DNA from: Stomoxys calcitrans
Lineage: Eukaryota; Arthropoda; Insecta; Diptera; Muscidae
Direction of reading: 5' to 3'
NCBI RefSeq assembly: GCF_963082655.1
Contig: NC_081553.1
Location: 157,085,441-157,149,440, forward strand
Length of the DNA: 64,000 nt
Within the stretch, counting starts at the first letter, position 1. Each line of letters begins with the position of its first letter. The position numbers and the translations under genes were made by a program. The notes beneath the pieces are model-generated. The model had not been told where the DNA came from. It saw only the letters and a list, made by a program, of their open reading frames with translations, and did not search any database. This document shows positions 45,446 to 58,279 of the stretch, piece after piece.

Positions 45446-47620
45446 GAGAAGGTTTTAGATGTGGCAATATGTTCGGAAAATCTAATCCATGAGGTTCAGA
45501 ATTGGAGTGTCTCCATGGAGCACTCCTTCTCTGACCATCGCTACTCAGAAGAAGGCTTGGGCAAGATAATTTAGATTTGGACATTCACTAAAACGTCAAC
45601 GGGATTACGACTGCAGTACTGGTGTCTTTCGAATATAGCTGTCCTCTTCGAGAAAGGAAATCAGTCCAAGAAAAACCCTGGATGACCGGGGAGATTCGCA
45701 ATATTGGGAAAGAGGTCCGCAGACTTTTCAAAAGAGCACGTCGTAAAAAGCAGAAATGTGTTTGGATGTTATTACACACGGCTCAAGTCATACAAAAAAA
45801 CACCGGAATACAATAAAATTTTAAGAGCCTCCTGGAAGCTTTTCTGCGAATAGGTCGATAACGTTAATGACGCCGCCAAGATGAAAAAGTTTCTTTCAAA
45901 AAACCATGTTCAATCTGAAACGTTAGTAGGCGACATGGGAGTGAGAGCAGAGACAACGGAGGACATATTGAGGCTTTTGATGAAAACTCATTTTCCACAG
46001 GATATGAAGGGACTCACGGAGACACTGTAATATAGGAATAATGAGGTTGATCGATGGCTTATCATAATGGAATTTATGGTGAAGGAATCCTTGAGGAGCT
46101 TCAAACCATTTACTTCACCCGGACCTGATGGAATATTTCCGGCGTTACTACAAAAGAAGGCCGTCTACCTGGCTCCTATTTTCACTGTGTGACTAGGACG
46201 TGCATATACTCCGAAAGCTTGGCAAGGCAAGTTATGCGACACCAAAGGCCTACAGGCCTATAAGCCTTCCATTCTTTCTACTCAAAACCATGGAACGTAT
46301 TGTGGATACCATGATAAAGCGTAGGACATCCAGCGAACTGGGTCTTGCATATGGCATATGAATGGGCAAGACCCAGGGGTCTCAATATTAACACAGAAAA
46401 GACTGAAATATGCCTCAAATTTCACGAATTTGTGCCAACTTAACGCACCACGTTTCCTCAATAAGATGATTTCGATATCTGACAAGCTCAAATACTTAGG
46501 TATGATCTTGTACGGGAAACTCAATTGGAAGTGTCACATTCAGGAAGGAAGCGAGAAAGCTCACTGGTGCTGGGCACTATATAGACGGGTCGTAGGCTCG
46601 AAATGGGCCTGAATCCGAAGATAGTCCACTGGCTTTACGGGAGCGTGATTAGACCAATACTTACTTACGCCTCAGTAGTTTGGTGGACTGCTTTGGAGAA
46701 CTAGTGCAACATAAGGACCATACAACAGGTTCAGAGAACATGTTGTCTTGGCATAGGCGGAGCGATGAGGACCACGCCCTCTATGGCACTGGAGACAATT
46801 CGAGATATCCGACCCCATCGACATACAGATAAAGTGTGAGGCAGCCACTGCGGCTACGAGACTTACGGCGATGGGAGAATGGATTAAGTGGGAACAGCTC
46901 ATACCTTCGCTGTAAAATCGAGGCGACGATAGGAACCCCGGAAGGAAGGGAAGGAGTTTCCGAACGGATACCTGAGACGACATTTGAGGTCGAGTGCAAG
47001 GCCCTGCTGCCAGCGCCACAGTCTTGGACTGACGGAACCCAAGTATTGTCATCTGGAAGATCGTGTTACACCGATGGATCATAGCTAGAGGACAGAGTTG
47101 GCCTGGGGGTCTACATTGAGGATCCATGGACTGAGATCTGTTTTAGACTGCCTGACCCTAATACGGTCCTGCAGGCGGAGATCCGGGCGATCACGGAATA
47201 CGTAAGGTGGTGTGGTGCTAAAGGCCAGAGGACTACCGTCAATAAACTTGGTTTACCCGAAGCCTTTCGGGTCGACGCAGTCCGAGTGAAGGGTGTGGGC
47301 GACGAACGAACACGTAATACTGTGGAACAGCGAAATAGTCGGTAGGACAGCGAAAATCCTATGGGGTAATCCGGATCATGAGAGGACGAGACTATTACTG
47401 AAAGGAAGTAAGAAGGAGTTTAGTATAGCTTTTGGTATCATAACGAGACACATTGGACTATGAGCTCACTTATGCAAAATCTGTGCGTCAAGTGGTAGCA
47501 TGTGGGGAAGATGATGAGACGTTGGTTCGAGGTTACTTTTTAGTTTTTAGAGCGCACAACAGGCTTAGGTGCATGTCCACCTAAGCCAGTAATTATCCGC
47601 AACCTCTTTCAACCTAACCT
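45446..47620 (+). mobile_element. Second LOA-like family, plus strand, multiply deleted
   Basis: Plus-strand order: endonuclease end (SMEHSFSDHRY near 45520), KPWMTGEIRNIGKEVRRL (45670), GVRAETTEDILRLLMKTHFP (45950), SPGPDGIFPALLQ (46120), fingers remnant (46240), thumb DKLKYLGMILYGKLNWKCHI (46480), RNase H FRLPDPNTVLQAEIRAI (47140) and a 3' end CAACCTAACCTATT near 47606. RT motifs A and C have been deleted (GSCIWHMNGQ joins fingers to thumb near 46350). Many stops. Confidence 0.75.
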
Positions 47621-48640
47621 ATTAATTTCAAGACTGAATACTACTTTATCTTCAGTGCTTAGCGCCGGAAGAAGAAATAGATTTCCAGGAAAACACGATC
47701 TGTATCTCCCATTCCCTGTACCCTTGAGTAGTTTACATGCAGGAATTCTTAGCCCACGAACCATTCCTCCTCATACCCATTGTTCCTCGACAAGAAACAC
47801 GTCAAATCATCCTGCCATCAGGAGGACCTTCCCCGCTGGGGCACACTTTGAGCCCAATCTCAACCGAATGACCCAACGACACAGGGCTTGTCGGATCCCG
47901 TCTCGACGTCTTCCCCTCCTGATTCGACCGTGGCAGGGTGATTACTATTCTCCTGTAATCCACCTGACTGACAACTGCTGAGTCGTCTTCTAATTCCTCA
48001 ACCCCACCGCTTCTATATATCTTCAGTCTCAACTTGTTGAATCAGAAAGATATAGCTTCTTCAGACTTCTTGAGGTCTGTGACATCCGGATACTGCTTGT
48101 CTTCGGTCGCCATCAGCCACATCCAATCTACAAATATTCCAGTCAGTGGTTGAAAGATCGAGTATGGATTGAGGATTTGAGGGAATCCTTCTTATCCAAG
48201 CGTGTAGGTGAAGGCATATGTTTCTTCTTGAATAAATCCAATGCCGAGCCTAGCCAGATCTCGGCAATCTTTCTTAAGGCGCAACGAAACAATTAAATTG
48301 AGCGTTAATCCCCGAAAGCAATTAATTTGTATCCGCTCCGATATCAACCTGCAATGTCACTAACTGGAGAGGCCCAGGCAATTCCGCAAAGGCATCAGAG
48401 TATACAGATGACTATCCCACCGCAGCCTTTTGGCTGACTGCGGTGCTCTTTCCAATTCTAAACGTTTTTTGTGTTTTCTTGCACCTGACAGCCATTTGTC
48501 TGTTGCTCTATTGATTTTTGTCATTGGACATACCAGCATTTTTGTACCTGAGGTTCGGTTGGATGGTTGGTTCATGCGTAAAACAATTGATCCTAGTGCA
48601 ATAATAAAGTAAGATTGTGTTAGCACAAAAAATTTCATTT
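47621..48640 (-). mobile_element. LOA-like ORF1/endonuclease N-terminal fragment
   Basis: Near 47770-47660 the minus strand reads GGMVRGLRIPACKLLKGTGN then FLLPALSTED, the N-terminal endonuclease region also seen at 52373 and 56262. The upstream frame 48638-48360 (TDKWLSGARKHKKRLELERA) is basic and may be the end of ORF1 or the leader region; I do not recognise it for certain. A GC-rich stretch at 47820-48000 differs from the other copies. Confidence 0.5.
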
Positions 48641-48689
48641 AATTGTCTTTAAAACAAATTATGATATTTTGTGTAAGTTTTTCCCAACT

Positions 48690-49260
48690 AAATGTGTGTT
48701 CATCCGATTAGGACTAATGATGCAATAATGTGGTAATTTATTAACCGATCGTCTGGAAATTTAGCACGAAGGATTATCCTATGACTCCAATATTGTAGAA
48801 TTTCATATTGATATTGGTTCAATTTTACATATAGTGCCCGAATTTCACTCACATTTTCACAGCACATTTCTTGACAGATTTCCTCTAAATTTTGCACAAT
48901 GTCTCCTTTTATTAACGTTATTTCTTCAAATGGGAAGTGAGTCAATTTAATTTGACCGTTAATATGAATATTGCCAGAAAATTAAAGATTTTATTGCCTG
49001 ACCAATAACGCATATTTAGCTTATTGACGAACCCGTTAAGCCAAAAATACGCTTCGTTCCTGAAGATGTCACTTAAAGTAGCGGTCACTGATTCCGAATT
49101 TCGGTAGAAATTTTTTATGATGTGCAGACGTTCTTCCTTCGTGTACTTTACTATGATGAAAATGTTGAATTTACTGAATAATTTGACAGTTACAATTTGA
49201 TGATATGCGTAATTAAATTCAAAGTTGTCAAGTCCCTACAGGAAAACCGGAAACATTTGT
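48690..49260 (-). mobile_element. Mariner-like transposase relic, internally deleted
   Basis: Minus strand, from about 49190: YTKEERLHIIKNFYRNSESV (N-terminal helix-turn-helix region) is joined within ten residues to RNEAYFWLNGFVNKLNMRYW, the region round the second catalytic Asp. The usual SDEA is RNEA here, so that Asp is Asn. A C-terminal stretch (QNLEEICQEMCCENVSEIRA) follows after another loss. It cannot be active. Confidence 0.7.
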
Positions 49261-49852
49261 ATCCCCGGAATAGCAGAACGTGAGAAAAATACATTGTTCT
49301 CTGTTGTATTTACCCAAATAGTATTCGTTATTCGTTCAAATGCATTTGTGTGTTCGGCAGACGGGTCGACGGACGTAGTACGATCGAATTAAATTGTCAA
49401 TACGATCCATAACATAAATAGGGTATATCCGATCTAATTCAAGGTGTCACAAATGGAATGGCCACAAGGAAGTTGGCATGAAAGCATTGGAAGTACAAAT
49501 GGAGATGGTAAGTACAGATTGCTAATGACGAAAATGAACAGAAAGAAATGCAAATATTTTCAGTGATGTTGAAGCATTTTGGAGTTACATCAAAATTTCA
49601 TATGATCCAATTTTTTATTCAATGCAATTTCTTACAAAATGTAATAGACGTACACCGGGTCCATTCTTATAGCTATTAATCCATATAAACATTTAGATAT
49701 TTTTAATAAGGTAAGTTTTTAAATTAATTGTTAAATACAAAAAATTTTTTGATTATTACTAGATACCGGATTTTATCATTTTATCGAAATTCTGTTTTGA
49801 TCCAATTTACAATTTAGCTGAAATCAAAGATATAAACGAAATTAAATTATAA
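49261..49852. other. AT-rich DNA, nothing recognised
   Basis: No motif or repeat beyond AT-rich words. Confidence 0.35.
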
Positions 49853-49977
49853 TTGCCAATGAACATCCCACTAAGGAACAGGGGCAAACTCCTCATATAT
49901 CAATGGGTTCTGTCCGATTCAAGTTAAGTGTCAATGATAGGGGGCCTTCTTTTCACAGCCCGAACGAGGCACAGTGG
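49853..49977 (-). repeat. tRNA-derived SINE, 3' part only
   Basis: The reverse complement gives GGCCCCCTATCATTGACACT then AACTTGAATCGGACAGAACC, GTTTGCCCCTGTTCCTTA. The tRNA-like head is missing. Confidence 0.65.
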
Positions 49978-50082
49978 GGACCGTGTCGTTTAAATCAACG
50001 GATCGGCCGATCTTCATGAAATTCAGCAAATATCACTTGTAGGTATTTAAAGAGACAAATTTTAAATTTGTCTCTTTCAACA

Positions 50083-50198
<116 letters not shown>

Positions 50199-52373
50199 AC
50201 TACTGAAATTGCAATAGCAATGACCAACGAGAAAGCTCCCTTAACCTCAGGGCTATCGTCGCTGCAATTTCTCTAGCCACAATGTCCAGAGGCATAAGAT
50301 GTAGCATTAAATTCTGTGCGACAGATGGAGTCGTCCTCAATGCGGCTATGATGCATAAACAAGCCATCCCTTGGATCCGGTTAAGCATTGAGCAGTAGGT
50401 AGATTTTTTACTCCATATAGCATCATTGGTTTGACAACTGCAGTATATACGCAATGCGTGACACGCGGTCTAAATCCCCAACTTTTGCCAATGGCTCTCT
50501 CGCAGGTGTATAGGGAAAGTTCAATTTCCTGTCCAGCAAAACACCCGGGTATTGTTGCTTTCGTTAATGGAACATTGTCTCCTCTCAAGGAGACAGGTTC
50601 CACTGTAGGCAACTTGTATCTCCTGCTGAAAGGAAACTACTTCTGTCTTGCACGGATTTATACCCAGACCACTTTCGGTTGCCCACTTTGCTGTGCACGT
50701 AGAGCTTCCTTAAGTATATCTCTTAAAGTGCTGGGAAACTTTCCCCTAACCGCAATAGCCACGTCATCAGCATACGCGCCCACTTTAACGCCTTTTTCTT
50801 CCAGAGGCAATAATATAATGTTAATGGCTATATTCCAAAGTCGAAGAGACCCATCAGATCCCAAGCCTGCCGTCAACTCTTTCTTACGGTAGAGTTGATG
50901 GATTTGCCTCTACTATATGCATGCTGCTGCCGCGACAGGCGATCTCCAGGGATCTTTACCCTAAGATATGTTTCTATCAACCTTTCAAGAGCCTTCAGCA
51001 TAAAGGATGACAGACTAATGGACGAAAATATTTCGCCTTCCTGTGGTAGGGGTTTCCTGTTTTCGGAATAAAAAAGACCTTCATGTCCCAACATCCCACA
51101 GATATATATGACATTCTGATACAAGCAAGCCAGGGAACCAGTCTATCAGACACAGCTTGTAATTCAACAGGTGATACATCATCATGGCCAGGGACTTAAA
51201 GTAGTCGAAACTTCTTATCGCCCAAAGGATTTTCGGCTCAGACACAATTTTCTTAATAGTCTCCGACGAATCTATACTAGTGACAACCTCTTCTGGTGCC
51301 ACGTTGTCCGTTGGAGAATTTCCCGGGAAATGTGTATCAACGAGTAGTTCTAGTATTTCCTCACTAGACATTGTCCATACATTCTCTGACTTCTGAATAT
51401 ACTCCACTGTAATAGGTCTCGAGAACAGATTCTTCCTTAGTCAAGAGGCCTCAGACGTATGCAGAATTCTATCCAGGATTTTCTTAGCTCAGCCTTATAG
51501 ATGTCCCAGTCATGTGGTGCTCTTGTGGCTTTTGCTCTGTTGAAGAGTTTTCTGCAGTCCTTCCTTAGGCCAAACAGCTCTGGGGTCCACCATGGCGGTC
51601 GCTGTTTGCACCTTGGCTTGGCACTAGGACATGTTGACACAAGCATGACCATTATGTCTATATCCTCCGTAGTTTCCACTTCCTTTTCTGGTCAATAAGG
51701 GACAGACGTGCAGAATTTTTGCCGAAATTTATCCCAATCCGCCTTTCTTCTGTTTAGCCGAGGGACCAATACTTCAGTATTTTCTCCGAGGCTAAAACTA
51801 ATATAACGATGATCAGAGAATGTGTGGTCATCCAACACATCCGACTCGCATATTCTTCCACTTGTATCTTCCGCTACAAAGGTATTATCTAGTGCCTTCT
51901 GTCTGTTCCTGGTAATAAAGGTAGGTTTATCCCCTTTATTACAAATCGCCAGATTGCAACTTTTAATATATTCAATAAGCAGATCACCCCTTTTTTGACA
52001 TCCGAACTCCCCCATATCTGGTGATGTGCATTAGCATCACCTCTACAATGAGGCTTTTCTTCCCTAGAGAAGCGGCTTCAACCAGCGACTTAAGGCTTAA
52101 AGACGGCATCTCTGAATTGTGTGCCATATATAGGGAAGCCAGCCAGTAATGGCTTATTTCAAGGCAGGCTACTACTAAATCTTCTGTGCTTAGCGACGGA
52201 AGAAGAAAAACATTTAGACTACTCTTTGCAAGAATACATGCTATGTGTCTCCCATTCCCCGTACCCTTGAGAAGTTTAAATCCCGGAATTCTTAGTCCAC
52301 GCACCATTCCTCCACACACCCATGGTTCCTGCAGGTTCAATAATATTTCACTCCGGACTTTTTTGTTACTCAT
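50199..52373 (-). mobile_element. LOA-like retrotransposon, left-arm copy
   Basis: Minus strand: endonuclease N-terminus LLNLQEPWVCGGMVRGL (52340), a jump to LLIEYIKSCNLAICNKGDKP and HTFSDHRYISFSLGE (51990-51800), KPRCKQRPPWWTPELFGLRK (51640), SSEEILELLVDTHFPG (51380), fingers ISLSSFMLKALERLIETYL (51040), then GKS joined to INSTVRKS (loss of motif A), AYADDVAIAVRGKFPSTL (50800) and thumb to KSTYCSMLNRIQGMACLCI (50390). It ends at a (TA)n tract before RNase H. Frame breaks are at nearly every join. Confidence 0.85.
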
Positions 52374-52817
52374 TTACCTCTCTTAATTAAGTTATTGAAC
52401 TTGGTTTTAGGATGAATTATATTCATATTTTCCAACACATTTATAAAAGAACGTTTTTTTGCAAAACGATGCACAGCTGACTACCACTTTTTAGCTGTAA
52501 GCTCAAACAACACATGAAGCTATATTTTTGCGAAAGAATCAAAGAAAAATATGTAAAATAGTGGAACTTAGACGCTCATAAACATAATGTTGCGTATACG
52601 CAACGTCGGGCATGAGAGGGTTAATTTGTGGTTCGATTTCCAAAATTTTCGCTCTGGAAAGAGCTCAAAATCCCTACACAAATGTCCGCTTGGGGTTTAC
52701 AATATTTCTTCTGGTCTTGGGGATTTTCGACTTTTAATTTTTGGAATTTTTGCCGAGACAGGCTTTCTTAAAAAAATTTTTTGAACCAAACAATATTTGT
52801 TGACTTCTCCTCAGCAA
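52374..52817. other. 5' flank or 5'UTR of the LOA-like element, left arm
   Basis: AT-rich; carries the perfect palindrome GTTGCGTATACGCAAC at 52589-52604. Its reverse complement is at 55796-56235. No protein is seen. As the longer arms also share 54748-54945 with 55677-55795, at least part is host DNA or an older element. Confidence 0.55.
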
Positions 52818-54747
52818 ATTTACTAAAGAATGACGATTTTGAAACCATATTTGCCCGAAATGGGTATTACAGTTAACAAATTCATGTAGCTTTTGTTTTT
52901 TTGTTTTTCCAGGACAGTTTTATCTGCAAAATACGCATAATCTCGTTAACACCTCAGCTACTATCATTCAAAATATCAGAGACTTATCTCTACCCACACT
53001 CAAACGGCATATTTTTATACCCTCCACCATAAGATGGGGGGTATACTAATTTCGTCATTCTGATTGTAACTACTCGAAATATTCGTCTGAGACCCCATAA
53101 AGTATATATATTCTTGATCGTCGTGAAATTTTATGTCGATCTAGCCATGTCCGTCCGTCTGTCCGTCCGTCCGTCCGTCCGTCCGTCTGTCTGTCGAAAG
53201 CACGCTAACTTCCGAAGGAGTAAAGCTAGCCGCTTGAAATTTTGCACAAATACTTCTTATTAGTGTAGGTCGGTTGGTATTGTAAATGGGCCATATCGGT
53301 CCATGTTTTGATATAGCTGCCATATAAACCGATCTTGGGTCTTGACTTCTTCAGCCTCTAGAGTGCGCAATTCTTATCCGATTCGAATGAAATTTTGCAC
53401 GACGTATTTTGTTATTATATCCAACAACTGTGCCAAGTATGGTTCAAATCGGTCCATAACCTGATATAGCTGCCATATAAACCGATCTTGGGTCTTGACT
53501 TCTTGAGCGTCTAGAGTGCGCAATTCTTATCCGATTGGAATGAAATTTTGCACGACGTGTTTTGTTATGATATCCAATAACTATGCCAAGTATGGTTCAA
53601 ATCGGTTTATAACCTGATATAGCTGCCATATAAACCGATCTGGGGTCTTGACTTCTTGAGCCTCTGGAGGGCGCAATTCTTATCCGATTGGAATGGAATT
53701 TCGCACGACGTGTTTTGCTATGATATCTAACAACTGTGCCAAGTATGGTTCAAATCAATTAATAACCTGATATTGCTGCCATATAAACCGATCTTGGGTC
53801 TTGACTTCTTGAGCCTCTAGAGTGCGCAATTCTTATCCGATTGGAATGAAATTTTGCACGACGTGTTTTGTTACGATATCCAACAACTGTGCCAAGTATG
53901 GCTCTAATCGGTTCATAACCTGATATAGCTGCCATATAAACCGATCTGGGGTCTTGACTTCTTGAGCCTCTAGAGTGCGCAATTCTTATCCGATTGGAAT
54001 GAAATTTTGCACGACGTGTTTTGTAATGATATCCAACAACTGTGCCAAGTACGGTTCAAATCGGTCCATAACCTTATATAGCTGTCATATAAACCAATCT
54101 TAGGTCTTGACTTCTTGAGCCTCTAGAGGTCGCAATTATTATCCGATTTGCCTGAAATTTTGTACGACGGATTCTCTCATGACCATTAACATACGTGTTT
54201 ATTATGGTCTGAATCGGTATATAGCCCGATGCAGCTCCCATATAAATCGATCTCTCTATTTTACTTCTTGAGCCCACAAAGGTCGCAATTCTTATTCGAA
54301 TTGGCTGACATTTTACACAGGTCTCCAACATATAATTTAATTGTGGTCCAAACCGGACCATATCTTGATATCGCTCTAATAGCAGAGCAAATCTTTTCTT
54401 ATATCCTTTTTTTGCCTAAGAAGAGATGCCGGGAAAAGAACTCGACAAATGCGATCCATGGTGGAGGGTATATAAGATTCGGCCCGGCCGAACTTAGCAC
54501 GCTTTTACTTGTTTTACTATTATTTCGATTCTCACTGTGTGTTTGTTTATATTTGCACTTGGGTCAAATTAAACCTAATTTTGGTTAAATTCTCTATAAC
54601 GTCGTATTTCGTCAGTCCCCAACTGCTACGTTACAGAGAAGTTCGATTGTACTTTCTAGGGCCGGAAATGCATTCTTCGATATGTTGTAAACGAAATAAT
54701 TAGATGATTATATTCAATTCAGTCAATTAAAATGTAAAGAAAATTTT
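52818..54747. mobile_element. Block inserted in the left arm
   Basis: It separates two left-arm pieces that are adjacent in the right arm (CCTGGAAAATTTTTGCTGAGG). Both borders have AAATTT, which could be a short target duplication. It contains a family A Helentron/DINE-like element (53010-54513) and unassigned flanks. Confidence 0.65.
53010..54513 (+). mobile_element. Family A Helentron/DINE-like element, long copy
   Basis: TATACCCTCCACCAT at 53016-53030 and ATGGTGGAGGGTATA at 54458-54472 are perfect inverted repeats. A GTCC tract (53150-53195), about seven ~153-bp monomers, the TTCGGCCCGGCCGAA hairpin (near 54478-54492) and TTTTACTTGTTT end are all present. This is the best complete copy for defining the family. 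Confidence 0.85.
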
Positions 54748-54945
54748 CCAGGAGGGGAGCGTGCAGCTCAACGAAAAAATTTTCGCAGGAGGAAAAAAGG
54801 TATATTTATATTAAAAGAATTTTTTTAATACGGAAACACCATTTTATCAACTACTTTAAAATACTAATTACAATTGACATGTACTTACAGTTATCTTCAC
54901 AGTTAAACTAAAACTATTAGATTAAACTCATATGTATGTGTTGCA
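54748..54945. repeat. Left arm of inverted duplication (inner part)
   Basis: Reverse complement of 55677-55795 (TTTTCCAGGAGGGGAGCGTG ... ACGGAAACACCATTT, then AGATTAAACTCATAT). About 75 bases between these words are absent from the right arm. Confidence 0.85.
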
Positions 54946-55086
54946 GCATTAAAAGGAAATATCTGAAAACATATATACATATATTGGTACATGTGTCCAA
55001 ATCCGAACAGATTTTTTCCTTCCTGAGCTGAATTTTAATAAAATCTGAAGATATCTCAGAGAGCTATTCCAATTTCATTAGTGGTA

Positions 55087-55110
55087 TATATATATATATA
55101 TATATATATT
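55087..55110. repeat. Short (TA)n tract
   Basis: Twelve TA dinucleotides in the loop of the inverted duplication. Confidence 0.9.
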
Positions 55111-55117
55111 TAGACCA

Positions 55118-55458
55118 TACTTGGCATAGTTGTTGAAATTTATAACAAAACAAATTTCATCCAAATTCAATCGAATGAGAATTGCGCACTGCAAAGTCTC
55201 AAGAAGTCAAGTCCCGAGATCGGTTTATATGGCAGCTATGTCAGATTATGATCCCATTTTAACCATACTTAGCACTAATAAAAAGTAATATGCAGATTTT
55301 GAAGCGCCTAGCTTTATTCCTTCGAAAGTTAGCGTGCTCTCGAAAGACATACAGTCGGATGGACAGGTGGACGGACTTGGCTAAATCGACTTAGAAAGTC
55401 AAGTCGAAAAAGAATATATATACTTTGTTAGGTCTCACCTATGGTGGGCGGTATAAAA
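55118..55458 (-). mobile_element. Family A Helentron/DINE-like element, minus strand, 3'-truncated
   Basis: The reverse complement shows the 5' end (TATACCGCCCACCATAGG), AAGTATATATATTC, the GTCC tract remnant and about one monomer. It lies in the loop between the inverted arms. Confidence 0.7.
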
Positions 55459-55499
55459 AAGCTCAAAAAATCCAAATGGGGCAAAAACGGGCAAAATTT

Positions 55500-55598
55500 G
55501 TTTTCTAATGTTCTCGTCAGCATTCAAACGCAGGCGTTCAGCGTCATAGGCGGACATGCTAACACCTCCGTTACGCTGGCCTCCAAAAAAGCTGTACC
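55500..55598 (-). repeat. SINE head fragment
   Basis: The reverse complement reads GTAACGGAGGTGTTAGCATG (A box) to GCGTTTGAATGCTGACGAGAAC (B box, with CGTTTGAATGC for GGTTCGAATCC). Only the tRNA-like head is present. Confidence 0.65.
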
Positions 55599-56261
55599 CA
55601 ACTGAATAAGCAAATTGTTTAGAATTCTTCTTTTAAATAATTGATTTGTAATTTGCAACCCGTAATGTTTTTACTGAATATGAGTTTAATCTAAATGGTG
55701 TTTCCGTATTAAAAAATTTCTTTTAATATAAATATACCTTTTTTCCTCCTGCGAAAATTTTTTCGTTGAGCTGCACGCTCCCCTCCTGGAAAATTTTTGC
55801 TGAGGAGAAGTCAACAAATATTGTTTGGTTCAAAAAATTTTTTTAAGAAAGCCTGTCTCGGCAAAAATTCCAAAAATTAAAAGTCGAAAATCCCCAAGAC
55901 CAGAAGAAATATTGTAAACCCCAGCGGACATTTGTGTAGGGATTTTGAGCTCTTTCCAGAGCGAAAATTTTGGAAATCGAACCACAAATTAACCCTCTCA
56001 TGCCCGACGTTGCGTATACGCAACATTATGTTTATGAGCGTCTAAGTTCCACTATTTTACATATTTTTCTTTGATTCTTTCGCAAAAATATAGCTTCATG
56101 TGTTGTTTGAGCTTACAGCTAAAAAGTGGTAGTCAGCTGTGCATCGTTTTGCAAAAAAACGTTCTTTTATAAATGTGTTGGAAAATATGAATATAATTCA
56201 TCCTAAAACCAAGTTCAATAACTTAATTAAGAGAGGTAAATGAGTAACAAAAAAGTCTGGA

Positions 56262-56630
56262 GTGAAAATATTATTGAACCTGCAGGAACCATGGGTGTGT
56301 GGAGGAATGGTGCGTGGACTAAGAATTCCGGGATTTAAACTTCTCAAGGGTACGGGGAATGGGAGACACATAGCATGTATTCTTGCAAAGAGTAGTCTAA
56401 ATGGGTTTCTTCTTCCGTCGCTAAGCACAGAAGATTTAGTAGTAGCCTGCCTTGAAATAAGCCATTACTGGCTGGCTTCCCTATATATGGCACACAATTC
56501 AGAGATGCCGCCTTTAGGCCTTAAGTCGCTGGTTGAAGCCGCTTCTCTAGGGAAGAAAAGCCACATTGTAGAGGTGATGCTAATGCACATCACCAGATAT
56601 GGGGGAGTTCGGATGTCAAAAAAGGGGTGA
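56262..56630 (+). pseudogene. LOA-like endonuclease N-terminal part
   Basis: 122 residues containing LLNLQEPWVCGGMVRGLRIP, the N ... QE(P) signature of the apurinic-type endonuclease that nicks target DNA, then GTGNGRHIACILAKSSLNG and EDLVVACLEISHYWLASLYM. It ends at MSKKG by frameshift; the next frame (MGEFGCQKRGDLL) overlaps it by 32 bases and carries on to SSDHRYISFSLGEN with the catalytic His. The middle of the domain (the usual SDxNAHH-like block) is lost at ITRYGG. The same break is in the left arm. Confidence 0.75.
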
Positions 56631-57210
56631 TCTGCTTATTGAATATATTAAAAGTTGCAATCTGGCGATTTGTAATAAAGGGGATAAACCTACCTTTATT
56701 ACCAGGAATAGGCAGGAGGCACTAGATAATACCTTTGTAGCGGAAGATACAAGTGGAAGAATATGCGAGTGGGATGTGTTGGATGACCACACATCCTCTG
56801 ATCATCGTTATATTAGTTTCAGCCTCGGAGAAAATACTGAAGTAGTGGTGGGATAAATTTCGGCACAAATTCTGCACGTCTGTCCCTTCTTGACCTGAAA
56901 AGGAAGTGAAAACTACGGAGGATATAGACATAATGGTCATGCTAGTGTCTACATGTCCTAGTGCCAAGCCAAGGTGCAAACAGCGACCGCCATGGTGGAC
57001 CCCAGAGCTGTTTGGCCTAAGGAAGGATTGCAGAAAACTCTTCAACAGAGCAAAAGCCACAAGAGCAACACATGATTGGGACATGTATAAGGCTGAGCTA
57101 AGAATATATAAGGGCGAGCTGAGAAAGGCTCAGAACAAATCCTGGGTAGAATTCTGCATACATCTGAGGCCTCTTGATTAAGGAAGATTCTGTTCTCGAG
57201 ACCTATTACG

Positions 57211-57747
57211 GTGGAGTATATTCAGAAGTCAGAGAATGTATGGACAATGTCTAGTGAGGAAATACTAGAACTACTCGTTGATACACATTTCCCGGGAAAT
57301 TCTCCAACGGACAACGTGACGCCAGAAGAGGTTGTCACTAGTATAGATTCGTCGGAGACTATTAAGAAAATTGTGTCTGAGCCGAAAATCCTTTGGGCGA
57401 TAAGAAGTTTCGACTCCTTTAAGTCGCCTGGCCATGATGATATATCACCTGTTGAATTACAAGCTGTGTCTGATAGACTGGTTCCCTGGCTTGCTTGTAT
57501 CATAATGTCATATATATCTGTGGGATGTTGGGACATGAAGGTCTTTTTTATTCCGAAAACAGGAAAACCCTACCACAGGAAAGCGAAATATTTTCGTCCT
57601 ATTAGTCTGTCATCCTTTATGCTGAAGGCTCTTGAAAGGTTGATAGAAACATATCTTAGGGTAAAGATCCCTGGAGATCGCCTGTCGCGGCAACAGCATG
57701 CATATAGTAAAGGCAAATCCATCAACTCTACCGTAAGAAAGAGTTGA
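57211..57747 (+). pseudogene. LOA-like RT fingers region
   Basis: 178 residues: SSEEILELLVDTHFPGNSPT, FDSFKSPGHDDISPVELQAV, VFFIPKTGKPYHRKAKYF, RPISLSSFMLKALERLIETY, RQQHAYSKGKS. This is the RT segment that contacts template and dNTP before motif A. After GKS about 50 residues including motif A are missing and the frame ends at INSTVRKS. Confidence 0.8.
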
Positions 57748-58279
57748 CGGCAGGCTTGGAATCTGATAGGTCAGCAGAGGAACACCTCAAAGAGGTGAAC
57801 TTTCTCTTCGACTTTGGAATATAAAAGGCGTAAAAGTGGTCGCGTACGCTGATGACGGTTAGGGGAAAGTTTCCCAGCACTTTAAGAGATATACTTAAGG
57901 AAGCTCTACTTGCAACAGCAAAGTGGGAACCGAAAGTGGTCTGGGTATAAATCCGTGCAAGACAGAAGTAGTTCCTTTCAGCAGGAGATACAAGTTGCCT
58001 ACAGTGGAACCTGTCTCCTTGAGAGGAGAGAATGTTCCATTAACGAAAGCAACAATACCTGGGTGTTTTGTTGGACAGAAATTGAACTTCAAATCCAACA
58101 TTTTGGAAAGGGCAAGAAAGGCCACTCTTGCCCTATACACCAGCGAGAGAGCCATTAGCAAAAGTTGGGGATTTAGGCCGCGTGTCATGCATTGCGTATA
58201 TACTGCAGTTGTCAAACCTATTATGCTATATGGTGAAGTGGTCTGGTGGACGGTGCTTAAGAAATCTACCTACTGCTGA

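Larger units (their letters stand above)
50199..52817. repeat. Left arm of large inverted duplication (main part)
   Basis: This is the reverse complement of 55796-58448. It holds an LOA-like element on the minus strand (52373-50199) and the 440 bp in front of it. The arm continues, after an inserted block (52818-54747), at 54748-54945. The two arms share unusual deletions, so they are copies of one another. Confidence 0.88.
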
